From assembly GCA_947632415.1 (NCBI GenBank), contig CANRPB010000022.1, positions 1 to 15,535 on the forward strand: 15,535 nt of DNA, given 5' to 3'. Origin of the DNA: an uncultured Bacilli bacterium. Lineage in GTDB: Bacteria; Bacillota_I; Bacilli_A; RF39; UBA660. The position numbers and the translations under genes were made by a program. Under the pieces are notes generated by a model. The model ran no database searches. It was not told the DNA's origin and was given only the letters and a program-made list of their open reading frames with translations. Positions 1 through 7,680 of the stretch are shown here, piece after piece; the stretch's first letter is position 1; every line of letters begins with the position of its first letter.

Positions 1-972
1 GATTTAGATGGATTCTTTAATCTAAATAGTAATGGAGAACTATTAAATGGATCAAACACAACTCCAACAACGATTCCCTTTACAGGGAAAGCCCCAGAAG
101 GAGGAAGTGTAGTTCTAGATGAAGGCTCAGTAGAAGCAGCATGTCTAACCATAGGTGACTACAAAGTAACAATGATAGGAGGAGAAGTATACTCAACGGA
201 AAAAGGAAAATGTATTGGAATACCTATATATTTTGATGTTACAAATGGAACTGAGTGTAAAGATAATTACATTGATTCTCAAAGTAAATCGGAAATAAAA
301 GAAGGCTGTATGAAATGGTATGTATATGAAGTGTCAGACAATAAATACACAATGATACTAGATCATAATATTATCAATAATACACCTTGGAGTGATAAAG
401 TTGACGGAAAAGACGAAAATGGAAGAATTATTGGAAGTTTTAATGGACCAAAAGATGTACTAGACAAATTAAAGGAAAATACAGAGAATTGGCAAGGAAC
501 AGAAAAACCAATTAATTATACTTTAACATGTAATTATAATGTTGGTACTAAAACATATACAGTAGATTATTCACAATATGGAAATAAAGCAAGATTAATA
601 AGTGCGGAGGAAGTAACAGGTATAGTAAGAAAATCAGATTGGACAATATCAGGGGGTTGGTATTACCTAGATGGAGCCTACGGAACAGATACTAATTGGT
701 CAACCCAAGTGGCAAGTTCAACCAATCCAAGTAATTATGCCTGGCTATTTGATAATACAAAAAATTGTATAAATAATGGATGTAATATTGGAACTAATGA
801 AGATCCACAAGGATACTGGACAGTATCAGCATATATTTCAGAAACTAGATCCGACATGGCATGGAGAATAAACGGAACTGATGGAACTTTTGGTCCCAAT
901 AGTTATGACTCATTAAATTATGCAGGGATAAGACCAGTAATAACCGTCTCAAAATCAAAAATTATTCCTTAA
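1..972 (+). CDS. C-terminal part of a secreted/surface protein (prepilin-like surface protein of gut Firmicutes), 5' end outside window
   Basis: The frame is open from the first base, so these are the last 323 residues of a longer protein; the first ATG (172) is internal. Regions seen, in order: a segment with PFTGKAPEGG and a Cys-containing turn (about residues 25-55), a Cys-bearing segment with GCMKWYVYEV and MILDHNI (about 100-125), then KARLISAEEV (about 195-205), and a final Trp/Gly/Asn-rich domain with WLFDNTKN, GYWTVSAY, AWRINGTDG and GIRPVITVSKS. This order recalls large type IV prepilin-like surface proteins annotated in uncultured gut Firmicutes; the last domain resembles DUF6273/C-type-lectin-like modules that end in 'GVRPVI'. 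That resemblance is from memory. The missing N-terminus would decide it by showing a prepilin or Sec signal. A hairpin terminator follows directly. Ala codons are mostly GCA, unlike the central operon. Function unknown; surface location inferred. Confidence 0.6.
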   Translation, partial: DLDGFFNLNSNGELLNGSNTTPTTIPFTGKAPEGGSVVLDEGSVEAACLTIGDYKVTMIGGEVYSTEKGKCIGIPIYFDVTNGTECKDNYIDSQSKSEIKEGCMKWYVYEVSDNKYTMILDHNIINNTPWSDKVDGKDENGRIIGSFNGPKDVLDKLKENTENWQGTEKPINYTLTCNYNVGTKTYTVDYSQYGNKARLISAEEVTGIVRKSDWTISGGWYYLDGAYGTDTNWSTQVASSTNPSNYAWLFDNTKNCINNGCNIGTNEDPQGYWTVSAYISETRSDMAWRINGTDGTFGPNSYDSLNYAGIRPVITVSKSKIIP

Positions 973-982
973 TAATGAAATA

Positions 983-1026
983 AAAAAAACTAATAAAATA
1001 TCATATGATAAATTACTAGTTTTTTT
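983..1026. terminator. Long bidirectional hairpin terminator
   Basis: Two 22-base arms (983-1004 and 1005-1026) pair with only three mismatches and meet at a perfect 12-base palindrome, TATCATATGATA (999-1010). The arms end in A7 and T7, so the RNA ends in a U-tract whichever strand is transcribed. It lies between the convergent surface-protein gene and the fic gene and can terminate both. The stem is almost entirely A/T. Confidence 0.7.
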
Positions 1027-1132
1027 ATTGTTTTAAACTTTATTTGAGCCCGTTTACTATTTCACAATATATTTTTATATTAAATGTTTAAAAAAATCAC
1101 TTATACCAATCATAACTCATTAAAAACTTAAC

Positions 1133-2059
1133 CTACAATAACTCTAAATATTTCCTTAACATTTCTACCTCTAAACCATTTATCAATTTGACAAAATCAG
1201 TATAATCTTTCGTTATATGGGCCTTATCTAAAACTTCATAATATTGTAATCTATTTTCCTTTTTTATAATTACAGTCTTAAACCCATGCTTCATTAAATC
1301 TAAATTCATAATCAGTCTTGACGTTCTTCCATTTCCATCAACGAAAGGATGAATTTTAACAAGTTCACCATGCAATAACGTAGCCTGAATTATTGGATGA
1401 TATTTATTCCAATTTTTATAATTTAAAATTAATCTTTCCATTAACTCAGGAACTTTTACAAAATCCGGAGGAATATGAGTTGCTCCTTTTATAGTTACAT
1501 TCTCACTTCTATATCTTCCTGCATTTTCATTATCAATTTCTTTTAATATTAGAGAGTGTATACTTTTAATGTTCCACTCAGTAATTGGATTATCATCCTT
1601 TACTAAATCATTTAAAAACAAAATTGCCTGTTCGTGATTTATAGCCTCTAAGTGTTCCTTTATTGATTTACCACCAACAGTAATTCCTTCTAAAACTACT
1701 TGAGTTTCTTTTAAGGTTAAAGTATTTCCTTCAATACCATTGCTATTATAAGTCCATTCCAAATTAATTTTTTCTTGTATAGTTCTAAATGTATCTTTTG
1801 GTATAGTTCTTTTATTATCAAGTTCTTTTTTTAAATAATCCACTTCATCAAAAAAATTATCTGGTAAATTAATAATGAAATCATTATGATCAGGTTTTAC
1901 AATCCTTTTATCAACTGGTTTTAGTGCATCAATAGGGATATTCCAACTATTTCCATTTTTAAACGCTCCTTCAATTCTTCCATCTTTTAATAATTTTCTT
2001 ATTCTTCTCTCGCTAATACCCCATTTTAGAACAGCCTCTTTTGTAGACATAAAATCCAT
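1133..2059 (-). CDS. Fic-domain AMP-transferase (AMPylator) with N-terminal helix-turn-helix
   Basis: Fic enzymes transfer AMP (or another phospho-moiety) from ATP to hydroxyl groups of target proteins. The catalytic motif HxFx(D/E)GNGRxxR is complete: HPFVDGNGRTSR, residues 237-248 of the 308-residue protein started here. Upstream, SNGIEG (106-111) matches the inhibitory motif (S/T)xxxE(G/N) of class II Fic proteins, whose Glu blocks ATP in the active site, so the protein probably restrains itself without a separate antitoxin. Residues 4-45 look like an excisionase/MerR-type helix-turn-helix (STKEAVLKWGISERRIRKLL). I start at ATG 2057-2059 because AGGGGTGA at 2065-2072 sits 5 bases upstream; a TTG at 2080 would put that site inside the gene. 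Stop is TAG. It is the only minus-strand gene and lies where rapZ often precedes yvcK in other Firmicutes. The cellular target cannot be told. Confidence 0.92.
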   Translation of the reverse strand: MDFMSTKEAVLKWGISERRIRKLLKDGRIEGAFKNGNSWNIPIDALKPVDKRIVKPDHNDFIINLPDNFFDEVDYLKKELDNKRTIPKDTFRTIQEKINLEWTYNSNGIEGNTLTLKETQVVLEGITVGGKSIKEHLEAINHEQAILFLNDLVKDDNPITEWNIKSIHSLILKEIDNENAGRYRSENVTIKGATHIPPDFVKVPELMERLILNYKNWNKYHPIIQATLLHGELVKIHPFVDGNGRTSRLIMNLDLMKHGFKTVIIKKENRLQYYEVLDKAHITKDYTDFVKLINGLEVEMLRKYLELL

Positions 2060-2064
2060 AAATA

Positions 2065-2072
2065 TCACCCCT
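2065..2072 (-). promoter_or_regulatory. Shine-Dalgarno of the fic gene, fixing its start
   Basis: On the minus strand AGGGGTGA stands 5 bases before ATG (2057-2059). It is the only good ribosome binding site near this 5' end and excludes the upstream in-frame TTG at 2080. Confidence 0.75.
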
Positions 2073-2079
2073 CGAAGCA

Positions 2080-2108
2080 ATTATACCACAAGCGGTATCT
2101 TCAATCAA
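2080..2108 (-). promoter_or_regulatory. Promoter of the fic gene with internal palindrome
   Basis: Read on the minus strand: TTGATT (2103-2108), a 17-base spacer, then TATAAT (2080-2085). Expected initiation is at about 2073, leaving almost no leader before the Shine-Dalgarno. The spacer and -10 contain an inverted repeat, ATACC-N6-GGTAT (2083-2098), placed where a bound repressor would block RNA polymerase. The Fic protein's own helix-turn-helix is a candidate binder (inference). Confidence 0.6.
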
Positions 2109-2258
2109 TAATTTAAATTCCAATTTGTTCAATAACTTTAGAAGAAATTGTTTGTTCAAATTTTTACTTCTTTCAAAAACCCCATAGACAAGGAAAAATT
2201 CCTCCATCTTCATAAACCTATAAATAAAACTATTGTATCAAAAATAAAACCAAAAAAA

Positions 2259-2287
2259 TTTACATAAATAAATATAAATAGTATAAT
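2259..2287 (+). promoter_or_regulatory. SigA-type promoter of the yvcK-rlmH operon
   Basis: TTTACA (2259-2264), a 17-base spacer and TATAAT (2282-2287), a near-consensus vegetative promoter. Expected start at about 2294 gives a leader of roughly 30 bases with AAAGGAAG (2311-2318) before ATG 2325. I see no other clear promoter between here and 8132, so the seven genes downstream are probably one transcript. Confidence 0.75.
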
Positions 2288-2324
2288 ATTTACTGATGAA
2301 CAAAACACAGAAAGGAAGAAACAT

Positions 2325-3269
2325 ATGAATAAAAAAGTAGTCATACTAGGAGGAGGAAATGGCCTATCAACCCTGTTAAGGGGACTAAAACAATTTCCCA
2401 TTGACCTAACAGCTATTGTATCAGTAAGCGACGACGGATCATCATCAGGAATACTAAGAAAAGAATTCAATAGTCCAGCCGTAGGCGACATAAGAAGAGT
2501 TTTAATCTCACTATCAGAAACAGAACCATTATTCGAAAAAATGTTTAACTATAGATTTGAAACCGAAGGATACCTAAACGGCCACGCCGTAGGCAACTTT
2601 CTAATCCACGCCATGTCAGACATAACAGGAAGTATATCAGAAGGAATAAAAGCCCTAGGAAAAGTATTAAACCTAAAAGGAAAAGTAATACCACTAACCG
2701 AAAATAGCGAAGTAACCCTAGTAGCCGAAATGATCGACGGAAAAATAATCGAAGGAGAACACAAAATAACCAAAGAAGAAAGCATCATAAAAAAAATCTA
2801 CTACAAAAAAGAACCAGAAATAACCAAAGAAGCACTCCAAGCCATCAAAAAAGCCGATCTAATAATACTAAGCATGGGAAGTCTATACACAAGCATCATA
2901 CCCAATATCCTTCCCCAAGAAATAAAAACCGAATTAAAAAAAAGCAAAGCCAAAATAATGTACATATGTAACATTATGACCCAACCAGGAGAAACCGACA
3001 AATTTAAAGTAAGCGACCACATCAACAAACTAAACGAATACCTAGAAACAAGACAAATAGATGTAGTAATAGCCAATAAAGGAAAAATAAAAAAAGACAT
3101 AATCGAAAAATACGCAACACTAGAACAAAAAGACCCTGTAATTTTAGACAAAGAAAACCTAAAAAACATAGAAATAATAAGTGAAAACCTAGTAAAAGTA
3201 GAAGAAGGAACAATAAGACACGACACCCTAAAACTTTCATTAGCGGTATTCACATACCTATTAAAATAA
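2325..3269 (+). CDS. yvcK: YvcK/CofD-like protein (gluconeogenesis factor family)
   Basis: YvcK-type proteins bind UDP-sugars and link carbon status to cell-wall synthesis and cell shape; in Bacillus they are needed for growth on gluconeogenic carbon sources. The protein has 314 residues, about the usual 317. It shows the N-terminal nucleotide-binding loop ILGGGNGLSTLLRGL (7-21), SVSDDGSSSG (33-42) and AVGDIRR (52-58), then NGHAVGNFLIHAM (85-97) and MTQPGETDKFKVSDHI (218-233). One oddity: the loop usually written GPGSLYTS reads SMGSLYTS (183-190). It is the first gene of the operon. The stop and the whiA start share one base (TAATG), which suggests translational coupling. yvcK followed by whiA is a conserved pair in Firmicutes; the usual upstream rapZ (yvcJ) is absent. 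Confidence 0.95.
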   Translation: MNKKVVILGGGNGLSTLLRGLKQFPIDLTAIVSVSDDGSSSGILRKEFNSPAVGDIRRVLISLSETEPLFEKMFNYRFETEGYLNGHAVGNFLIHAMSDITGSISEGIKALGKVLNLKGKVIPLTENSEVTLVAEMIDGKIIEGEHKITKEESIIKKIYYKKEPEITKEALQAIKKADLIILSMGSLYTSIIPNILPQEIKTELKKSKAKIMYICNIMTQPGETDKFKVSDHINKLNEYLETRQIDVVIANKGKIKKDIIEKYATLEQKDPVILDKENLKNIEIISENLVKVEEGTIRHDTLKLSLAVFTYLLK

Positions 3270-4186
3270 TGTCATTCACAAGTCAAATAAAAACTGAAAT
3301 AAGTAAACAAAAATTCAATAAATTAGAACAAATAACCCTCTTATCAGCCTTCACAAGAAACGAACAAAAAGACCCAATCATCAAAATAACAACCGAAAAT
3401 AACGACGTCGCTAATTTAATATTTAACTTATTTCAAGAAACATACAAACTAATACCTAAAATTACAGTAAGAAAAGGTTATAACTACAACAAAAACTATC
3501 TATATATAATAGAAATAAAAGAAAACATCAACCAAATAAAAAAAGACCTCTCTATAAACACAAATATTCCAAGTAACTACATCATCGCCGACGAAAATCT
3601 AATAAAAACATACATAAAAGGAATATTTATGTCAAAAGGAAGCATAAACGACCCCAAAACATCTAGATATCACCTAGAAATAGTAGTAGAAAACGAAACA
3701 TACGCAAACTTTATATCAAACCTACTAAACACATATAACCTGAACAGCAAAATACTAAAAAGAGAAAACAAATACATGATATACATAAAAGAAGCCGAAA
3801 AAATAAGCGACTTTCTAAGACTACTAGGAACCACCAAAGCCCTCTTATACTACGAAGACATAAGAATATATAGAGACCACGTAAACATGACCAATAGACT
3901 AAACAACTGCGAACAAGCAAACGTCGATAGAATAATACAAACCGCCTCAGATCAAATCAAAGACATAAACGAAATAAAAAAATATGGCCTAGAACTACTA
4001 TCCGAAAAAGAACAAATAGCCGCCAACTACCGCTTAAAATACAAAGAAGCATCACTACAAGAACTAAGCGAAATCATCACACTAGAAACCAACACCAAAA
4101 TAACCAAACCAGGCCTTCACCACCGTTTCAACAAAATAAAACAACTAGCCCAAAAATTAAGACAAAAGGAGGAAAAACATGACTGA
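3269..4186 (+). CDS. whiA: WhiA, DNA-binding division/sporulation regulator
   Basis: WhiA combines a degenerate LAGLIDADG homing-endonuclease fold with a C-terminal helix-turn-helix. It binds DNA; in actinobacteria it controls sporulation and in Bacillus it influences division and chromosome segregation. Here it has 305 residues, close to the usual 315. YIKGIFMSKGSINDP (115-129) is the LAGLIDADG-derived region with catalytic acids absent, as in other WhiA proteins. ISDFLRLLGTTKALLYYEDIRI (179-200) and NRLNNCEQANVDR (209-221) are family-specific. Residues about 260-295 (LQELSEII...ITKPGLHHRFNKI) form the helix-turn-helix. No good Shine-Dalgarno precedes ATG 3269, which fits coupling to yvcK through the shared base. 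The 3' end overlaps the next gene by 8 bases. Confidence 0.95.
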   Translation: MSFTSQIKTEISKQKFNKLEQITLLSAFTRNEQKDPIIKITTENNDVANLIFNLFQETYKLIPKITVRKGYNYNKNYLYIIEIKENINQIKKDLSINTNIPSNYIIADENLIKTYIKGIFMSKGSINDPKTSRYHLEIVVENETYANFISNLLNTYNLNSKILKRENKYMIYIKEAEKISDFLRLLGTTKALLYYEDIRIYRDHVNMTNRLNNCEQANVDRIIQTASDQIKDINEIKKYGLELLSEKEQIAANYRLKYKEASLQELSEIITLETNTKITKPGLHHRFNKIKQLAQKLRQKEEKHD

Positions 4187-5135
4187 ATTCTTTAAAAAAC
4201 TAGACAAAGAAATAAAAAATCACCAAAACATAATAATAATGGGACACAAAAACCCCGACTTAGACTGCATAGGAGCATCACTAGGACTATATCAAGCCAT
4301 AAAAAAAGAATGCTACATCTTCAAAACAACCGACAAACTAAACACATCAATGAAAAAAGCCTTCCAAGAAATAAAAAAACAAACCATCAACTTCATTGAC
4401 AAAACAAACTACAAACAAAAAATCAACAACACCCTTTTAATAATAGTCGACCTTCATAAACAACAACTACTAGAACATCAACCAATACTAAAAGAAATAA
4501 AAGATATAATTGTCATAGACCATCATATAACCAACACAGAAAAAATCAAAGCCAAACTAGAATACATAAGACCAAAACTCTCAAGCACCACCGAAATCAT
4601 AACCAACTATCTAAAATACACCAAAACAACCATAGACCCCGTCGTCGCCACCATCATGCTAGCAGGAATTGAAATAGACACCAACGGCTACAACATGAAA
4701 ACAACAACATCAACCCATCAAGCCGCCGCCTATCTAATGCACTTAGGAGCCGACAACATCCTAAAACAAAAAATACTAAAAGAAAACAAAGAAGAATACA
4801 TAAAAAGAACAAAACAAATCGAAAAAAGTTACATGATAAAAAACATGATGATATGCCCCCTAGACGACGAAATATACAATCCATCATACCTTGCAACCCT
4901 ATCAGAAGATCTTCTAAGATTTGAAAACGTCGAAGCATCATTCACAATTGGGAAAGTATCCCCAAAAGAAATAGGAATAAGCGCAAGATCACTAGGAAAC
5001 ATAAACGTCGAAAAATATATGAGCGCCCTAGGAGGAGGCGGACACCTAACAGACGCCGCCTGTCAAATAACAACAAACAACATAAAAGAAGTAGAAAATC
5101 AACTAAAACAAAAAATAGAGGAAGTGAACCAATGA
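4179..5135 (+). CDS. DHH/DHHA1 phosphodiesterase, short GdpP-like (c-di-AMP hydrolase), lacking the membrane sensor half
   Basis: DHH/DHHA1 enzymes use two metal ions (often Mn) to hydrolyse phosphodiesters. Metal ligands visible: H23, D27 and D29 in MGHKNPDLDCIGAS; D91; the DHH motif D114-H115-H116; D167. The DHHA1 part carries SARSLGNINVEKYMSALGGGGH (268-289). This wording and the place directly before rplI and dnaB match GdpP (YybT), the membrane c-di-AMP phosphodiesterase. Full GdpP has about 650 residues with two membrane helices, a PAS domain and a degenerate GGDEF domain before DHH. This protein has 318 and starts at the catalytic domain. AAAGGAGG (4165-4172) and an 8-base overlap with whiA fix the start. 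The lengths also fit stand-alone DhhP/NrnA-type enzymes that act on pApA or nanoRNA, so substrate is uncertain; catalytic residues look intact. Confidence 0.9.
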   Translation: MTEFFKKLDKEIKNHQNIIIMGHKNPDLDCIGASLGLYQAIKKECYIFKTTDKLNTSMKKAFQEIKKQTINFIDKTNYKQKINNTLLIIVDLHKQQLLEHQPILKEIKDIIVIDHHITNTEKIKAKLEYIRPKLSSTTEIITNYLKYTKTTIDPVVATIMLAGIEIDTNGYNMKTTTSTHQAAAYLMHLGADNILKQKILKENKEEYIKRTKQIEKSYMIKNMMICPLDDEIYNPSYLATLSEDLLRFENVEASFTIGKVSPKEIGISARSLGNINVEKYMSALGGGGHLTDAACQITTNNIKEVENQLKQKIEEVNQ

Positions 5136-5572
5136 AAGTAATATTTATAAAAGACGTCAAAGGACAAGCCAAAAAAGGCGAAATAAAAGAAGTAAAAGAT
5201 GGATACGGAATGAACTACTTAATAAAAAATGGCTACGCCGTCAAAGCCACCGACACAAGTGTAAATAGACTAAAAAAAGAAAACGCCGAAAAAGCCTTAG
5301 AAGAAAACTTATTAATAAAAGACATGGAAGTAATAAAACAAAAATTAGAAAAAGAAAAAATAAGTTTCCAAGCCAAAACCGGAAACCAAGACCAAATGTT
5401 TGGAACCATATCAGTAAAACAAATCAAAGAAAAACTAAACGAACTAGGATATAACATAAAAAAACAAGACATCCATATACCAAACCCTATTCAATCAATA
5501 GGATACCATGAAATAGAAATACATTTGCACAAGAAAGTAATAGCCCATATAAAAATAGAAATAAAAAAGTAG
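5132..5572 (+). CDS. rplI: 50S ribosomal protein L9
   Basis: L9 binds domain V of 23S rRNA at the base of the L1 stalk and affects reading-frame maintenance. The protein has 146 residues, the usual size. The N-terminal signature is clear: MKVIFIKDVKGQAKKGEIKEV (1-21), then DGYGMNYLIKNGYA (23-36). A charged, probably helical linker (about 42-78) connects to the C-terminal domain with FQAKTGNQDQMFGTIS. AGAGGAAG (5117-5124) precedes ATG, and the start overlaps the previous stop as ATGA. The gdpP-rplI-dnaB order is conserved across Firmicutes. Stop is TAG. Confidence 0.97.
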   Translation: MKVIFIKDVKGQAKKGEIKEVKDGYGMNYLIKNGYAVKATDTSVNRLKKENAEKALEENLLIKDMEVIKQKLEKEKISFQAKTGNQDQMFGTISVKQIKEKLNELGYNIKKQDIHIPNPIQSIGYHEIEIHLHKKVIAHIKIEIKK

Positions 5573-5577
5573 GTGAT
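5571..5577 (+). promoter_or_regulatory. Shine-Dalgarno that selects the dnaB start
   Basis: AGGTGAT straddles the end of the rplI TAG stop. In-frame GTG 5573 and ATG 5576 lie inside it, so only ATG 5582 has a usable spacing. Confidence 0.65.
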
Positions 5578-5581
5578 GCAC

Positions 5582-6919
5582 ATGGACAAAACAATGCCAC
5601 ATAATATTGACGCAGAAAAATCAGTTTTAGGAGCAATGTTTCTATCAAAATACGCCCTACAAAAAGCCATCGAAGCCCTAAACAAAGACCTATTTTATCT
5701 AGACACCCACGCCAAAATCTTTGAAACAATCAAAAACCTAAGAGAAAAACTAATCTCAGTAGACCTAACAACCGTAACCGAAGAACTAGAAAATAAAAAA
5801 CTACTAAAACAAATAGGTGGAGTAGAATACCTCACCGAACTAATAAACTTCGTCCCAACCGCAGCAAACGTCGACGAATATATAAGAATAGTCAACGAAA
5901 AAGCCATTCTAAGAAGACTAATAGAAGAAGCAACCCAAATAGTAAGTTCAGGATATAACCAAGAAGAAGACATCAACGAAGTCCTAGACAACGCCGAAAA
6001 AAAGATCCTAAACGTCGTAAAAACCAAAACAGGCAGTGAATTTAGAAGCATCCAAGACGTACTAATAAAAACCCAAAACGATCTAGAAACACTAAGCAAA
6101 AGAAGAAGCGAAATAACAGGAATACCAACTGGATACTACGACCTAGACAAAATAACCAGCGGTTTTCATGAAAACGAACTAATAATCATAGCCGCCCGTC
6201 CTGCCATGGGAAAAACAGCCTTTGCCCTCAACCTAGCCACAAACATTGCCCTAAACACCGAAAAAACAGTCGCCCTATTCAACATGGAAATGAGCGGTGA
6301 ACAATTAGCCATGAGAATGCTATCATCAATAGGCCAAATCGACGGATATAAACTAAAAAGCGGCAAACTAGAACACCATGACTGGAAAAAACTAAATGAA
6401 GCCATTAGCAGACTAGCCGAAACCAAACTCTTTATCGACGACACATCAGGAATGACAATAAACGAAATAAAAGCCAAATGCCGAAGACTATACAACTCAG
6501 AAGGCGGACTAGGAATAATTATAATTGACTATCTACAATTAATAAGCGGATCCGCAAAAACATTAGGAAATAGACAACAAGAAGTATCCGAAATATCAAG
6601 ATCCCTAAAAACACTCGCCATGGAACTAAACGTCCCCGTCATAGCCTTAGCCCAACTATCAAGAAACGTCGAAGGAAGAGAAGACAAACGCCCACTACTA
6701 AGTGATCTAAGAGAATCAGGCTCAATCGAACAAGATGCCGACATAGTCGCCTTCCTATATCGAGACGACTACTACACCAAACAAATCACCATTGACGAAA
6801 ACACAAGCAAAAGCGAATTTATAATAGCCAAGCACCGTAACGGCCCAACCGCAACCATCGACCTAATATTCAAAAGAAACACCAGCACTTTCGTAAACAT
6901 GCTAAAGGAGAACACATAA
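5582..6919 (+). CDS. dnaB: Replicative DNA helicase DnaB (DnaC in B. subtilis)
   Basis: Hexameric helicase that unwinds DNA at the replication fork and recruits primase. With the start at ATG 5582 it has 445 residues, near the usual 450. The N-terminal domain begins with MPHNIDAEKSVLGAMFLS, matching the family's 'P-x-N-x-EAE-x-x-VLG' opening. RecA-type ATPase motifs: Walker A ARPAMGKT (205-212), NMEMSGEQLAMRML (234-247), Walker B IIIIDYLQL (312-320), and QLSRNVEGREDKRPLLSDLRESGSIEQDAD (358-387) with the arginine-finger region; AKHRNGPT (416-423) near the end. No intein is present although the P-loop and nearby motifs are common insertion sites. AAAGGAG (6904-6910) at the 3' end serves walJ, whose ATG shares the last base of the TAA stop. 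Confidence 0.98.
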   Translation: MDKTMPHNIDAEKSVLGAMFLSKYALQKAIEALNKDLFYLDTHAKIFETIKNLREKLISVDLTTVTEELENKKLLKQIGGVEYLTELINFVPTAANVDEYIRIVNEKAILRRLIEEATQIVSSGYNQEEDINEVLDNAEKKILNVVKTKTGSEFRSIQDVLIKTQNDLETLSKRRSEITGIPTGYYDLDKITSGFHENELIIIAARPAMGKTAFALNLATNIALNTEKTVALFNMEMSGEQLAMRMLSSIGQIDGYKLKSGKLEHHDWKKLNEAISRLAETKLFIDDTSGMTINEIKAKCRRLYNSEGGLGIIIIDYLQLISGSAKTLGNRQQEVSEISRSLKTLAMELNVPVIALAQLSRNVEGREDKRPLLSDLRESGSIEQDADIVAFLYRDDYYTKQITIDENTSKSEFIIAKHRNGPTATIDLIFKRNTSTFVNMLKENT

Positions 6920-7680
6920 TGAAAATATGCGTATTAGCAAGCGGTTCCAAAGGAAACAGTTGTTACATAGAAACCAAAGAAGCCAAAATACTAATTGATC
7001 TAGGAATCAACTGTTTAACACTAGAAAAAAAACTAAAACAAATAAACGTAACACCAAAAGAAATAGATGCAATACTAATAACCCATACTCACACCGATCA
7101 CACCGCCGGCCTTAAAGTATTCACCAAAAAATACCACACCAAAGTATATCAAACCGAAATAATGTACAAAGAACTAAAAGACAGTGTAACCGAATACGAA
7201 TTTATAAATAATCAAATTCAAATAAAAGACGCCACCATAACAGCCATCAAAACCTCCCATGACACCGAAGACTCAAACGGCTATATAATCGAAAGCAATA
7301 ACAAATCACTAGTATACATAACCGACACAGGATACATAAACAAAAAAAATCACAACCTCTTAAAAAACAAAAACATATACGTACTAGAAAGCAACCACGA
7401 CATAGATTTACTCATGAACAACCCCAAATATCCATACCACATAAAACAAAGAATACTAGGAGACAGAGGCCACCTATCCAACAAAGACTCCGCCTACTAC
7501 CTATCAAAATTCATCGGTGAAAACACAAAATACATAATATTAGCGCACCTAAGCGAAGAAAACAACACCGACGAAATAGCCCTAAAAACCATCAACGAAA
7601 CCCTAGACGAAGCCACAAAACAAAACAAAAACATCATAATCGCCCATCAAAATGAACAAACGGAGTTAATAGAAGTATGA
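6919..7680 (+). CDS. walJ: WalJ/YycJ metallo-beta-lactamase-fold hydrolase
   Basis: MBL-fold hydrolase of the YycJ/WalJ family, which in Bacillus lies in the walRKHIJ operon and has been linked to coordination of cell division, wall metabolism and DNA replication; the reaction is not firmly known. The opening MKICVLASGSKGNSCYIET is characteristic. The metal-binding motif HxHxDH is complete at H56, H58, D60 and H61 (THTHTDHTAG). Later conserved pieces are ITDTGYI, VLESNHDIDLL and the third metal histidine in ILAHLSEENN. It has 253 residues, the normal size. It lies between dnaB and rlmH with one-base (TAATG) and four-base (ATGA) overlaps. The walRK kinase/regulator genes and walHI usually found upstream are not here. 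Confidence 0.93.
   Translation: MKICVLASGSKGNSCYIETKEAKILIDLGINCLTLEKKLKQINVTPKEIDAILITHTHTDHTAGLKVFTKKYHTKVYQTEIMYKELKDSVTEYEFINNQIQIKDATITAIKTSHDTEDSNGYIIESNNKSLVYITDTGYINKKNHNLLKNKNIYVLESNHDIDLLMNNPKYPYHIKQRILGDRGHLSNKDSAYYLSKFIGENTKYIILAHLSEENNTDEIALKTINETLDEATKQNKNIIIAHQNEQTELIEV

Noticed and set aside
2013..2213. 66-codon minus-strand frame overlapping the fic 5' end
   Set aside because: It has no usable ribosome binding site before its first ATG, spans the fic promoter and Shine-Dalgarno, and shows no family I recognise. A decayed gene remnant is possible but unsupported.
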